Source of the DNA: Aplectana chamaeleonis
Taxonomy: Eukaryota; Nematoda; Chromadorea; Rhabditida; Cosmocercidae
DNA length: 64,000 nucleotides
Direction of reading: 5' to 3'
NCBI GenBank assembly: GCA_029168955.1
Contig: JAPDOI010000066.1
Location: 399,501-463,500 of the forward strand
The notes below the pieces were generated by a model. It did no database searches. It was not told the DNA's origin and worked only from the letters and a program-made list of their open reading frames with translations. Shown here piece after piece: positions 45,955-57,739 of this stretch. A program made the position numbers and the translations under genes. Position 1 is the stretch's first letter. Each line of letters starts with the position of its first letter.

Positions 45955-47385
45955 TAATAAAAGTTCTTTTCCACTGTGCGCGGAAAAAAACAACTTATAT
46001 TCGGCTAGATTAATGACTACTTCCCTGAAAGTGGGAAAAAAGCAAGACCATATCGGCCATTTCGACGACAGCCATGATAACGTTGCCTAATTTATTTATT
46101 TGAAGGCCTTTAGATTTGTCATTCTTCGGCTCTTCAGCTTGTTGATTCACGATGAGACATGAGCTGCAACGTCACTGTTTGTCAACTGCTGTTTGTCTCC
46201 TTTCGCCTCCTCGTTGGCAGACCACTGCAGTCATTACTGCAAACTGTTGTTACTGCTCCTGCTGCCTTCTCACTGACCTCTTACGCTAGTCTGCACACAA
46301 TTCTCGTATATGTATGCTCAATCCTGTGTACATAACCATGTGACGTTCGTTAATTTCCTCCTTTAAATTCTTTGTATCGTCAAACTTTTCAAAGTTGTCT
46401 ATTCATAAATTCCTTGTGCTACAGTGAATTTCATTATATAATTCCGCCCGAATTTTCGAAAATATTGCCCTCCAGCGTTGTGCCAGGCCTATTCTATTGT
46501 GATGGGAGATTTCAGCGTGTTGAAAGGTCTCTATACCCACGTTTACAAAACTTCAATTTTCCAAGAACTTTTTTAATAACTTTTTTTTCGATTTTCGGTC
46601 ATTTCATAATAATCTTCCACGTTTCATAAATAGCGATTAGAATACTTTTGTGTACTAACAAGATCGTATGTTTGGGTCATAATTGACGTCAGCTTTCCGT
46701 CTCTATATGAATCGTGGTTCCCAAGTGTCTAGGGTGGATGAATCCCAGATCTGGGCCTCCCATGACTTCGGGATGAGCGACTGTCGCATCCATGGTCGAA
46801 ATGAGAGATGCCAATGGGCCGTTTCTTCTAAAAAAAGTGCGGACCTCTACGATCACAGTGATGTCTGGGACGAGCGCAGGAGCTTTCTGAAATGGCTAGC
46901 GTTAACCAGATCCAGGTTGAACTTGGACTGCTTACGTCCAAGTCCGTTCTCTGAAGAGCATCAAAACGTCTTGATAGCATTGCTAGAGAAGTGCTGCTGA
47001 AGCCTCATTACCTATCAGGCGCACGGAATGCCGCTATTCTACGAGCTGCGCGAAGGAACATGACAGTCAATTTGACAATGGTGAGGTTCGGGGTTGGGGT
47101 GAAGACCAGAGCAGCACACGCTCATCAAAAATTGGTTTATAATGTCTATGTGATCTTCTCCAACAAGAGTAGTGCCAATCTAAACGAACCTGACGAAATA
47201 AAGTCCGTTCGGCGTGACTTGAAGAGACAAACCGAATGCTTCTGTCGACTCAACTTTAGCGGCGGATCTTTGACGACGTGGAGGGCATTCTTTTTCGATT
47301 ACAGGCTTCAACTGGATTTCGTTCCTTGTCGTGCCGTTCGAGACGAGTATCAAAAAGTTTGCAATATCACCGTCCATTCTATCAA
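45955..47385. other. No confirmed gene; unrecognised open frames 46683-47000 and 46991-47380 (+)
   Basis: Two overlapping open frames (105 and about 130 codons) lie here. One includes KPHYLSGARNAAILRAARRN, followed by a GTGAGG donor-like site at 47084. I do not recognise either product. They could be exons or chance; the length is not significant for the number of frames examined. Confidence 0.25.
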
Positions 47386-47830
47386 AGGCAGTGTTCACGA
47401 TAAATTTCACTTGCGATATCTCGGTTTACGAAAGTTCTGGTGCACTATATACCAAGGCATGCTCAAAAAGAGCACGAAAGACGCGTTTTTGAGCAAACAT
47501 AGGCCCTCCCTTATTTACGTCGATTTTTGAGCGTGGAGGAATTGACCGCTAGAAGGATGATACCTATCAGTGCAATGAAGGGATCAGCTCACTTATCAGC
47601 ACTTCCTCGACTTGATCATTCCTGTAATCTGAGTCTCCATTTGTTCATTCCGAGAGGGCGGACCGGGGGCACCAGGCGTGTCTGGGGCACCAAAACGCTT
47701 GTTTGCAGCCGTTATTTTACCGCTCCTGGCTCGTTTTCTGCCGTTCTTTCGACACTGGGAGCCTAGGATCCTTCTCGTCTATCATTTCACAGTGTAAAGT
47801 CAACGAGGATGATCCTCATGAACGCTGCCT
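47386..47830. mobile_element. TTAA-type element, subfamily A (445 bp)
   Basis: It begins AGGCAGTGTTCACGATAAAT after TCAA (degenerate) and ends gatcctcatgaacgctgcct before TTAA (47831-47834). It is the reverse complement of 13758-14206 throughout (for example gtttgcagccgttattttac and the inverse there). Confidence 0.88.
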
Positions 47831-47834
47831 TTAA

Positions 47835-48177
47835 AGGCATAGAACACCCGGAAAATTATTTTCGGTTTTCACGCTGATTTTGGAGTGAGTCACACGCTGA
47901 TCACAATGGTATCTCTGAAATCGTCCGAGACTCCTATGAACAGAATGATGGGTCGTTGAAGATGTCTATATTTTGAGGTTAGACAGTTGGAGGACGAGTT
48001 GCTCCAGGCCTGTATTTCTCTTCATTTGCAGTCGTTGTACGAGAGCGAACCAGGATAAAGAGACAGACCGGCAATGGACTGAACAACAAAGACTCGTGGG
48101 AATTCACCCATTCATAGAGTTCGAATCTACTACATAATCAAATAAAAATCACAAAATTCATGTCTGAGGGTGTACCT
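47835..48177. mobile_element. TTAA-type element, subfamily B (343 bp), abutting
   Basis: It begins AGGCATAGAACACCCGGAAA after the shared TTAA and ends catgtctgagggtgtacct before TCAA. Internal text (agtcacacgctgatcacaat, ggacgagttg) matches the inverse of 17027-17512. The element lies 115 bp upstream of the SL1 sequence. Confidence 0.75.
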
Positions 48178-48292
48178 TCAAGGAAGGAAGAGGGCAGCGA
48201 ACACTAAGATCCCAACAGGATACACCATAGGATATGCCTTACACCACCTTAAGATATGCCTTTTATCATGGTCTTGGCACCACAATAGGCAC

Positions 48293-48314
48293 GGTTTAAT
48301 TACCCAAGTTTGAG
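48293..48314 (+). other. Genomic copy of spliced leader SL1 (22/22 nt)
   Basis: The 22 bases begin GGTTTAATTACCC and end in CAAGTTTGAG; they are identical to the conserved nematode SL1 exon. In an SL RNA gene the leader is followed by GTAAAC or GTAATC, a stem-loop and an Sm site. Here it is followed by gtaccttgctgttctccggt, with no AATTTTTGG-type Sm site within 90 bp, so this is not an SL RNA gene. Chance occurrence of 22 exact bases is negligible. The position just upstream of a retrotransposon 5' UTR suggests a trans-spliced mRNA was reverse transcribed and inserted. Confidence 0.93.
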
Positions 48315-48629
48315 GTACCTTGCTGTTCTCCGGTCTACCACTCGTATACTTGATGGTTGGATATCAAATGCGCTATTGAATCGCACGTATCTCGTCAAGC
48401 AGCCGACGTTTATATATACTGCTCTTGGTCTATTGTCAACGTCTACTAACTGCGAGTACCTCTGTGGCGGGGTGCGAAATCATATACTCGACTTTTCAAC
48501 AAGCCACCATCACAGGTCTATTAGCTTCAACTCATCTGTTTCGTAAGTATGCCTAACCGTGTTCGCCGCTCTCCTGTTTAGACGCGAGCATTTACAAGTC
48601 GCGGCGGAGAAGTTGGATCACAAGCACCG

Positions 48630-49385
48630 TTGGATTTTGCTAGTGCTGTTGTGGAATTGATGAAGGATGCAACGCTTCCAACGCATTTGAAGCTTGTGAT
48701 AAGCGAATTCTCGTCTATGAGGGAGAAGTTTGATTTAATCATGTCGAAAAATCTTGAACTTGTAGATGAGAATAGGTCGTTAGCCGCTAAGAATGCCCAG
48801 CTACTTCAGGATAATGCCGTATTACAAGCTGAAATTGTAGCTCTGAAGTCTGAACTTTCCCACAACTTAACTGTGCGCTCGTCCTCTCCTGTTAGGCGTA
48901 CTAATAACTGTGATTGCACGTTTGAGGAACGTGAGAGGAAGCGGTCGGTAGTGATCTCTGGTATTGATGAATCTTCCGATGTCATATCATCGGTTAGGGT
49001 ATTACATGATGAGAATTGTATTGCTAAGATATCAGATCATTTGGAGGTTGAGTGCAGGCCCACATCCATTTATCGGATGGGTAAGCCGAATTCTGGTAGG
49101 TCACGCTCGATTAAGTTGGTCTTGCCTACAACGTTTCACGCTAATCTAGTCTGTCGTCGAGCCCACTGGCTCAAATCCTTCTCCTCCAGGGGGGTCTTTA
49201 TAAGGCCCTCTCTTTCAAAGGAGGAGAGGGACAGGGTCAGGGCCCAACGGCAGCGTCCCAACTCTAGTTCCGGGAATATCGTTGCTCCTGTGAATGTAAA
49301 TCATGCCAGCACCTCGAACATTGTAACTGATCCTCCTGCATCTTCCCTGGGTGACCCAGCCCCTACGAGCTCGGGAAACTGCTAA
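48630..49385 (+). CDS. Retrotransposon ORF1 protein (nucleic-acid binding, coiled coil)
   Basis: The frame of about 251 codons is open from the annotated TTG; the first in-frame ATG is at 48660. An out-of-frame ATG at 48548 starts MPNRVRRSPV and stops, which suggests that the true start was lost to a frameshift. Residues 20-90 form a leucine/heptad-rich coiled coil (ENRSLAAKNAQLLQDNAVLQ). A motif ERERKRSVVISGIDES follows, common to ORF1 proteins of Jockey/CR1-type elements. The C-terminal part (KLVLPTTFHANLVCRRAHWL, FIRPSLSKEERDR) resembles the RRM-like ORF1p region, and the tail is Ser/Pro/Asn-rich. It would package element RNA and act as a chaperone for ORF2. The ORF ends 18 bp before ORF2. 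Confidence 0.8.
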   Translation: MDFASAVVELMKDATLPTHLKLVISEFSSMREKFDLIMSKNLELVDENRSLAAKNAQLLQDNAVLQAEIVALKSELSHNLTVRSSSPVRRTNNCDCTFEERERKRSVVISGIDESSDVISSVRVLHDENCIAKISDHLEVECRPTSIYRMGKPNSGRSRSIKLVLPTTFHANLVCRRAHWLKSFSSRGVFIRPSLSKEERDRVRAQRQRPNSSSGNIVAPVNVNHASTSNIVTDPPASSLGDPAPTSSGNC

Positions 49386-49402
49386 ACTCTCCCCGGATAA
49401 AT

Positions 49403-52083
49403 TTGTGCCGCCTCACATGTACTGCCACTAACATTCGCTCACTAGTAAAGAACGTTGACGCGGTGAAATTGTCGCTTCAAAAATTCGACACGGACATTAT
49501 CTCTTTAACTGAAACATGGTTGAACGGTGGGGTTGGGTCGGTTTCTCTACTAAGTGACTGGTGCTCGCATTACGAAGTTCTGAGGTCGACCGTCTTCGCA
49601 AAAAGGGTGGAGGAGTTATTTTTCTGGCTAGGTAACTTTTTTGTCCAGTTCTTGTATTCCAGGATTCTGTCCCTGATGCATATGAAATCCTTTGCACGGA
49701 TTTGAAAATCGACTTGAAACCCATACGGTTTCTGGTTGTGTACAGGACACCATCTTGTACTTCGAATTTGTCTGAGCAACTGTTCAGTACCATCGGCGAC
49801 CTTATTTCTTGTAGCTGGCCTTCTATCATCACAGGCGATTTTAACCTCCCGGATATCAATTGGAATAAACCATCTGCTTTTGCCAATGTGAGTTCCATCT
49901 CAAGAAGTTTTTTAACTGTGTGCTCGAGTCATAGCCTTGAGCAATTTGTTAGGGCGTCGACCCGTGGTGGTCATGTTCTTGACCTAGTTCTGTGTAATGA
50001 TAACTGTATGATCAATTCAGTAAGCATTTCTCCGCCGTTGGGGTCCAGTGATCACTCTACCGTTCATTTTGCACTTAACCTTCCAAGGTGTAATGCTCCC
50101 GTTGTGTATAGAAGGAATTTTAGGAAAGCAAATCTCGATGCTATTCGCAACCATTTATTTCATGTAGACTGGTTCGGTTCCTTGGGCACTGTTGTCAGTG
50201 TGGACGAGAAGTACGAGCTTTTTCTTTCTATCATCCATCATTGCATTGATACTTTCGTTCCCCTCGAACCGTGTTTCCGTAATAAACGAAGACTCCCACC
50301 GCATTTACCAAACCTTGAGCGGTTGAGATCGGAGGCGTGGCATTTGGCTAAAACTCAGGAGTGTGCTGAGTTCTGGGAACGGTTCAAGAAAGTTAGTGAA
50401 CGTTTTGCTAATAAATTGAAGAAGTATAATAACCATACTGAGAAAAAAGCTGTCGAGTCAAGTGATAAACATTCCTTCTTCAGATTTATCAACTCTAAAC
50501 TCCGGGAAAAACCAGGTGTTGGAGTTCTCAAAAACCCCAATGGGGCACTGGTAAGGAATGCTAGTGATAGAGCTGAGTTGTTGGCGGACGTATTTCAAAA
50601 GTCGTTTTCTGACGTCTCTTCTATGGACAGTCTACCTGTCTCCAATTCTTTCGCTGTTATGGCTGATTCATGTTGGTTTTACAAAGATGAAATTATCAAG
50701 GAACTTCTTGCCTGGCCCTCATCCAACTCTATCACTCCCAACGCCATACCACTCAGCTTTGTCAAGCAGATCGCTCTTGATATTGCAGGTCCCCTGGAGT
50801 TCATTTTCAATCTGAGCTTCATGTCTGGTGAAGTCCTCATCAAATGGAGGCAATCATTTGTTACCCCCATTCCAAAAAAGCCCCCTTTCACAGACCCTGC
50901 TAATTTCAGACCAATCAGTATAACATCTATTTTCTCACGGCTGTTCGAAAAAATTTTGAAGAAGAGAATTGTTTGTCACTTGGAAGCGAATCAGGTTATC
51001 TCTCCCTTCCAACATGGTTTCCAGGGAGGGAAGTCCACTGTGACGGCAACCATAGAAGCACTAAACAAGTGGACGGCCTTCCTAGATGTTGGGAAGAGTG
51101 TTGATGTTGTGTATTTTGATTTTGCTAAGGCTTTTGATAAGGTTCCTCATGACAAATTATTGCAAAAACTCTCAATGGTTGGTACCCATCCGCGAATAGT
51201 TTCATGGGTACGTTCGTTCCTAACTGACAGGACGTTCTCGGTCTGTGTTGACTCTTCTCACTCAACTCCAAGGCCAGTCCTGAGTGGTGTACCACAAGGC
51301 GGAGTATTGTCGCCCATACTTTTCAACATATACACTCACGAAATCGCCAGTCTTGTCACTTCCTGTGGCATTGGTTTCAGTGCATTTGCGGATGATTTCA
51401 AGATCTATCGGGACGTTTCCCAACCGGAGAACTGTATCCTGCTACAACAGTCTATTGACATTGTTAGTACTTGGTCTCGCGATTGGAATCTCCCGTTGGC
51501 AAAAGAAAAAACGAAGGTTCTCCACTTGGGTAATAGCAACGCTAACAGTAAATATACTGTCTGTGGCTGTCAGATTCAAGAAGTTGACCAAATAACTGAT
51601 TTAGGGTTCACTATTACTAGAAGTCTGAGTTTTGATAAGCACTGTGAATCTATCTCGAATAAAGCAACTTTTGCTATGAATAATATTTTCAGGGGTTTGT
51701 CAACTTGCAATCCCTCTGTGCTTATCAGAGCTTACACCACGTATGTAAGGCCTCTACTCGAGTACGGTACCCCGGTATTCAACCCCGCCAAACTCAAGAA
51801 CATTAATAGATTGGAAAAGATACAGAACAATTTTACTAGAAGAGTTCTTATCAGACAGCATGGCTTCATTTATGGGCAATTGCCCTCCGCTGCTGAAAGA
51901 AATGCACTCTTTGGCCTTGAGCCTTTGGCTCTCAGAAGGAAGAAGAATGATTTATTTCTGTTCCATCATATCCTTTTCAATGGCAAGTTTGGTCTTAGGC
52001 CTGGGGATTTCGTGAGAACGAGAGATTCGGTAACCCGGGGGGGTCCGATTAAATTCCACCGTACCGTGCCTATAAGAACTTAG
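49403..52083 (+). pseudogene. Retrotransposon ORF2: AP endonuclease and reverse transcriptase (one frameshift, one stop)
   Basis: The N-terminal endonuclease begins in one frame (TNIRSLVKNVDAVKLS, then DIISLTETWL). Near 49570-49588 it shifts to the frame that carries DRLRKKGGGVIFLAR. A premature TAA at 49633-49635 follows, after which the same frame continues open for about 815 codons. In the 793-codon open part (from 49702), TGDFNLPDINW (residue about 43) and SDHSTVHF (about 114) complete the endonuclease. The RT motifs are FRPISITSIFSRLFEKI (about 400), YFDFAKAFDKVPHD (about 471), SGVPQGGVLSPILFN (about 527) and catalytic FADD (561-564). The C-terminus ends at TAG 52081. Only two small lesions separate this from an intact ORF, so the insertion is fairly recent. 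Confidence 0.92.
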
Positions 52084-52456
52084 TGCACATGAAACTGGCC
52101 TCCGGGGAGCGGCGGAGTGACCCTACGTAGTGCTGGGTTGCTCGTTTCCCTGTGCTATTCTTCGGACTGATCCATCATTGTTCTCGTTTCACTGGTTTAC
52201 AGTACCTTTGCTTTGAATATTCCGTTTGAGGTTGATTGTTCGTTTTCCTGTTTTCTTTTTTTTCACACGAGTGTAAACTTGTGTAAATAAATATGTAATA
52301 TTAGAGTTTTGGTCCGGCTGGTTTGGAGCTTCAGTTGCAAATTTCCGAAAGAATCTCTGAAGGATCATTACGCGTAAGGTATACACGAGCTACACGCAGT
52401 TCTACCCAATGGATGAGCTAAAACAGCGATCCCCGACATTGGGAGCTATTTTGACT

Positions 52457-54386
52457 CCTCAGCCCTCCGTAACTCGAAGAACAGTTTTTCAAGTTGATTT
52501 CTCAAATCAGCTACAATTCGTGGAGCACAAGTGATTTGCTCATTAGTATGAAATCGTTCCAAATGTGGAATAAATTCTTTCTCAGACTGAGTGGAAGTAT
52601 ATTATGAAACGGCCGAAAATCGAAAAAAAAGTTTTAAAAAAGTTGCTGGAAAGGTTAATTTCTGGAAACATGGACATTTAAGTTTTTCATCTCCCTGAAT
52701 TTGCTCATGCCTCTAGAAAAGGCTCAGTGCAACGACAAGGAGCGATATCATCAATATAGAGGGTGAAAGATTCTAATGAAACGCACTGGTTATGTAGGAA
52801 CACCCATTTTCCCGGATAGTGTTCTTAAAGGCAGTGTTCACGATAAGAATCGTTTTTCTGCTTTTTTGCCTATCTTGAAGACGGTCCCATGCTGATTCCA
52901 ATGATGTTTTTGGAATCGTACAAGACCTTCTGGGAACGGAGTTATGGTTCCTCAAAGATTGAGCTAAGGAAACATGGTGGACGAGTTGTTCGAGGCTTGT
53001 AACTTCCGTCTTTTGCAGCCGATGTATGCGAGCTGACCTGAGTAAAGAGAGAAGTTGAGAATGAAGGGAAGAACGGGGCTATTAATCGGAAATCATCGCT
53101 CATCTCACAATCTCGAGCATTCATTTGTTCACGTCGGTGGGCGTGGAAAGTGCGTCTGGGTGTGACGAGCCGACGGGTGTCCAACTTTGGGGCCGTAGAG
53201 GACCGTTCCAAGCTCAATTTTCTTAGTTTTTTCAACGTCAGGGTTGCGCTAGGCCCCGCAGCTGCCGATCTTCACCAAAAAATCAGACATGGTTTTTATC
53301 GTGGACACTGCCTTTAAACGTATCTCGGCCTGGGCTTAGCGAAACTTGATAAACTTTAACATTTTATGGAGTATCACAAACCTTGCCTCATTCACACTCA
53401 TGCTCGGGTTTTGAATGTACAGTTTCTGAATGCGGAGTTTATTTACAATTTCATGGCATTAATCTAACTTAGGGTTATTTTATCAGAGCATGTGCGTAAA
53501 AATTTCAAACCCGTGACACTCGCTTGCCACAAGAAGACCTCCGAAACCGTTGTGCAACCTTGTAAAAAATGATTTCTTGCAGCATTTTTTGTTTGGAAAT
53601 GAAATCGAAGTAAATACGGGCGATTTCGGATCTGAAAAATATCTCACTTCGACGTGAATGAAAAAGCCCTCAGCCTCCGTAACTCAAAGAACAGTTTTTC
53701 AAGTTGATTTCTCAAATCAGCTACAATTCGTGGAGCACAAGTGATTTGCTCATTAGTATGAAATCGTTCCAAATGTGGAATAAATTCTTTCTCAGACTGA
53801 GTGGAAGTATATTATGAAACGGCCGAAAATCGAAAAAAAAAGTTTAAAAAAAGTTGCTGGAAAGGTTAATTTCTGGAAACATGGATATTTAAGTTTTTCA
53901 TCTCCCTGAATTTGCTCATGCCTCTGGAAAAGGCTCAGCGCAACGACAAGGAGCGATATCATCAATATACAGGGTGAAAGAATCTAATGAAACGCACTGT
54001 TTATGTAGGAACACCCATTTTCCCGGATAGTGTTCTTAAACGTATCTCGGCCTGGGCTTAGCGAAACTTGATAAACTTTAACATTTTATGTAGTATCACA
54101 AACCTTGCCTCATTCACACTCATGCTCGGGTTTTGAATGTACAGTTTCTGAATGCGGAGTTTATTTACAATTTCATGGCATTAATCTAAATTAGGGCTAT
54201 TTTATCAGAGCATGTGCGTAAAAATTTCAAACCCGTGACACTCGCTTGCCACAAGAAGACCTCCGAAATCGTTGTACAACCTTGTAAAAAATGATTTCTT
54301 GCAGCATTTTTTGTTTGGAAATGAAATCGAAGTGAATGCGGGCGATTTCGGATCTGAAAAATATCTCACTTCGACGTGAATGAAAA
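52457..54386. repeat. Tandem duplication of a 0.7-kb unit, one copy interrupted
   Basis: Copy 1 is 52457-53667 and copy 2 is 53668-54386. They match at about 98 percent by eye (gaagaacagtttttcaagtt to cacttcgacgtgaatgaaaa). Copy 1 is longer only because it contains the TTAA-type element at 52829-53313; copy 2 reads straight through that site. The insertion therefore postdates the duplication, or was lost from copy 2. No gene is recognised in the unit. Confidence 0.92.
52829..53313. mobile_element. TTAA-type element, subfamily A (485 bp), with exact empty site in copy 2
   Basis: It begins AGGCAGTGTTCACGATAAGA and ends tttttatcgtggacactgcct, flanked by TTAA at 52825-52828 and 53314-53317. The sister duplicate reads gttcTTAAacgtatctcgg at 54032-54050, with one TTAA at 54036-54039 and no insert. 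This fixes the element ends and the TTAA target duplication to the base. Confidence 0.95.
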
Positions 54387-54444
54387 AAACGAAATTTGTC
54401 TATCAGTTGAACGTTGTCAAAACCTATGCAGTGCATGTCCTTGA

Positions 54445-54907
54445 AGGCGGTGTTCACTACAAATCTCGTTCTCGAAGTTTCAGTCTGAAACACTAAGTTG
54501 GCAGATGCTGGAGGGTATAGGGCCGAAGAAATCTGCGAAGACGGGCCAGAAATCAACAAAAGCTGCTCTGAAAGTTATCTTGTTGCGCCTGCTTATCCCG
54601 GTTCGCCCCCCCCCCTTCGGACGAGCTTGTGGCGCCGCGAACGTTTCCTATGGCAATTTGCCAGGCAACTCTGCCGCGTCCAGCCTAATTGATTCGCGCA
54701 CATTTCGCAATTAGCGCGCGCTTGCTGAGCGTTTGCAGAAAGTGGGAGGGCCAGTAAGCTCGTCCACGCCCCTGAATGTTAGAAACCGTTGTTTTAGCTT
54801 GTTTTGAACGTTTTTCTTCGCTGTTTCTTCACTATTAGTTGCCACACGACCAAACAGCACCATTTTTGGGTCGGACTTGGGTGTGATAGTCATCGTGAAC
54901 ACTGCCT
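54445..54907. mobile_element. TTAA-type element, subfamily A (463 bp)
   Basis: It begins AGGCGGTGTTCACTACAAAT after TTGA and ends catcgtgaacactgcct before TTAA (54908-54911). The internal sequence differs from the other A copies, so only the termini are conserved. Confidence 0.8.
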
Positions 54908-54911
54908 TTAA

Positions 54912-55752
54912 ATGGTGAAGTTGACAAAACCGTACTTCCTATTTTAAGTTGTATCCCTCGCCCAGGTCAAAACCCCCGTCTTCTCCCCAAAAATCATTGA
55001 GCGTAGAACGAAAATAGGTCGAGCTAGCTGCTGGATATCGTGACCGAGCTGTTGGGTATGACTTGGTCGAAGAACTCTGTTCCAATCTGGCGAAGGCGAT
55101 TTCCACCCAGTCTGATTCTATATTTTCAAAACTCTTGAAAGGATGATTTCTAAAGATTACGATCATGCTCGGAAAATCAGCCGTATTCCTATAAAAACAA
55201 GAAGTCGAGAAAATTTCCATACAAACCCTCTCATTTTTTCGTATAAAAGTAAGGCAATAAAAACAGTTATGCAAAGGGCAGATCATACACTTGTTTTTAC
55301 ACAAATTGATCATGACATGCAATGAAATGTTAGACTTGACAAGTATCCAGAATTTAGAATCCTATGTACGTCCACGCCTTGCCAGTGTATTACCTACCGG
55401 AATCGAAGCTGCATATCCATGTCATCTGAAGCCTTGCACACGGGTTTCCTCGAGAGAGCTCCAATCGGGAATAGCATTCAATGAAAGAATTAGAATAATG
55501 AGGTCAATTTTTTTTTGCATTTTTAGTTTTAATTAGCCCAAATGACTGCGCATCTTCCGAGCACCTTCATAACCTGCAGGAATTACCCTACGATAAAATT
55601 ATAAAAACATCAAGTTTGACTGGGATCAAATTTAACAAATCTAATAACGTCAATCGATGTCCCACCTGTAATGAATTTTGATATGAGGGCGCAATATTAT
55701 AAGCGAGAACTTAATTCTCTGTACCTTCTATCCTACTAAGTATACGCGGCTT
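54912..55752. other. No recognised gene
   Basis: This stretch is AT-rich. A 127-codon minus-strand open frame (55322-54939) is not recognised. Confidence 0.35.
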
Positions 55753-57020
<1,268 letters not shown>

Positions 57021-57023
57021 CAG

Positions 57024-57055
57024 CCCCGACTGTCTGTCCACCCAGACAGTCGGGG
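57024..57055. repeat. Perfect hairpin (13-bp arms, 6-bp loop)
   Basis: The segment ccccgactgtctg, loop tccacc, cagacagtcgggg. Its right arm overlaps the left end of the TIR element starting at 57050. Confidence 0.9.
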
Positions 57056-57710
57056 TTTAGTACGTCGGCATAATACCGTTAGTACGCCGGGGCAAACCTG
57101 GCGTACTAACGCTTGTTGTGTGCAGGAGCTGCTGGTTGCAGCAGCATATCCTGCCAACGTGTGCTGGAGTACTAACGCTCATTATCGACAGAATTTGGAC
57201 TACCACCCATCGGTGTTGGGTATACTTCTTGTGACGGCCAGAAGCAAGTAGGCCATCCTCGGCGCGGTCCGCAAGTAAGGGCATCATCGTGGCCACGGTT
57301 CAAAACGAGGCTTCCCTCGCGATGGGCCATAGCGATGATCCGCTAAGCGTTCAAGATTAACGTCCGAAAAATGACACCAGGTCACCTCCTCGGACTGGCC
57401 TCAAACGGCCCACTGCGCCCTCAGCGAGACTGGCAGCCTTATATACCCGCCGCCGTCGTACAAGAGGATGGTGCAGTGTTCATTCGTATCAGACAAATCA
57501 ATGGAGGAGAGTGGCAGCAGACACCAGGATTGAGGGGCTGGTAATAGCACGCGTGCCAAGATAAACAAAGCGTTAGTACGCCAGCACAAGCAGCAGGAGC
57601 TCCTGGTCGTTGCCAGCATATCCTGCTGTTACCAGCAGCTACAGCACGGGTGCTGCCGATCCCTTTGTGCCGGCGTACTAACGGTATCGTGCCGACGTAC
57701 TAAGCCCCGA
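57050..57710. mobile_element. 661-bp TIR element with 41-bp ends
   Basis: The left end TCGGGGTTTAGTACGTCGGC (then ataataccgttagtacgccgg) and its inverse at the right (ccggcgtactaacggtatcg, then tgccgacgtactaagcccc) differ at about three positions. Internal repeats of gtactaacgc and cagcatatcctgc are also inverted about the centre. No transposase and no target duplication are seen. It abuts the (GT)n tract. Confidence 0.88.
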
Positions 57711-57739
57711 ATCTCCGAGCACGTACTCTGAGAGTCTTG

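Larger units (their letters stand above)
48293..52303 (+). mobile_element. CR1-like non-LTR retrotransposon beginning with SL1
   Basis: The element is approximately full length. It has an exact SL1 at its 5' edge, a 5' UTR of about 230-330 bp, ORF1 (48630-49385), ORF2 (49403-52083, broken in the endonuclease) and a 3' UTR of about 220 bp. It ends with gtgtaaataaatatgtaata (AATAAA included) near 52290-52303. The two-ORF layout with a coiled-coil ORF1 and an endonuclease-RT ORF2 is that of the Jockey/CR1 clades, and RT motifs favour CR1. The 5' boundary is inferred from SL1, and the 3' boundary from loss of A/T-rich 3' UTR character. I could not identify a target duplication. Confidence 0.75.

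Noticed and set aside
46683..47530. Overlapping open frames as exons of one gene
   Set aside because: No family match, junctions ambiguous, and the 3' part of the longer frame runs into a TTAA-type element.
48293..48400. SL RNA gene
   Set aside because: After the exact leader there is no conserved intron start, stem-loops or Sm-binding site, and no proximal sequence element was visible upstream.
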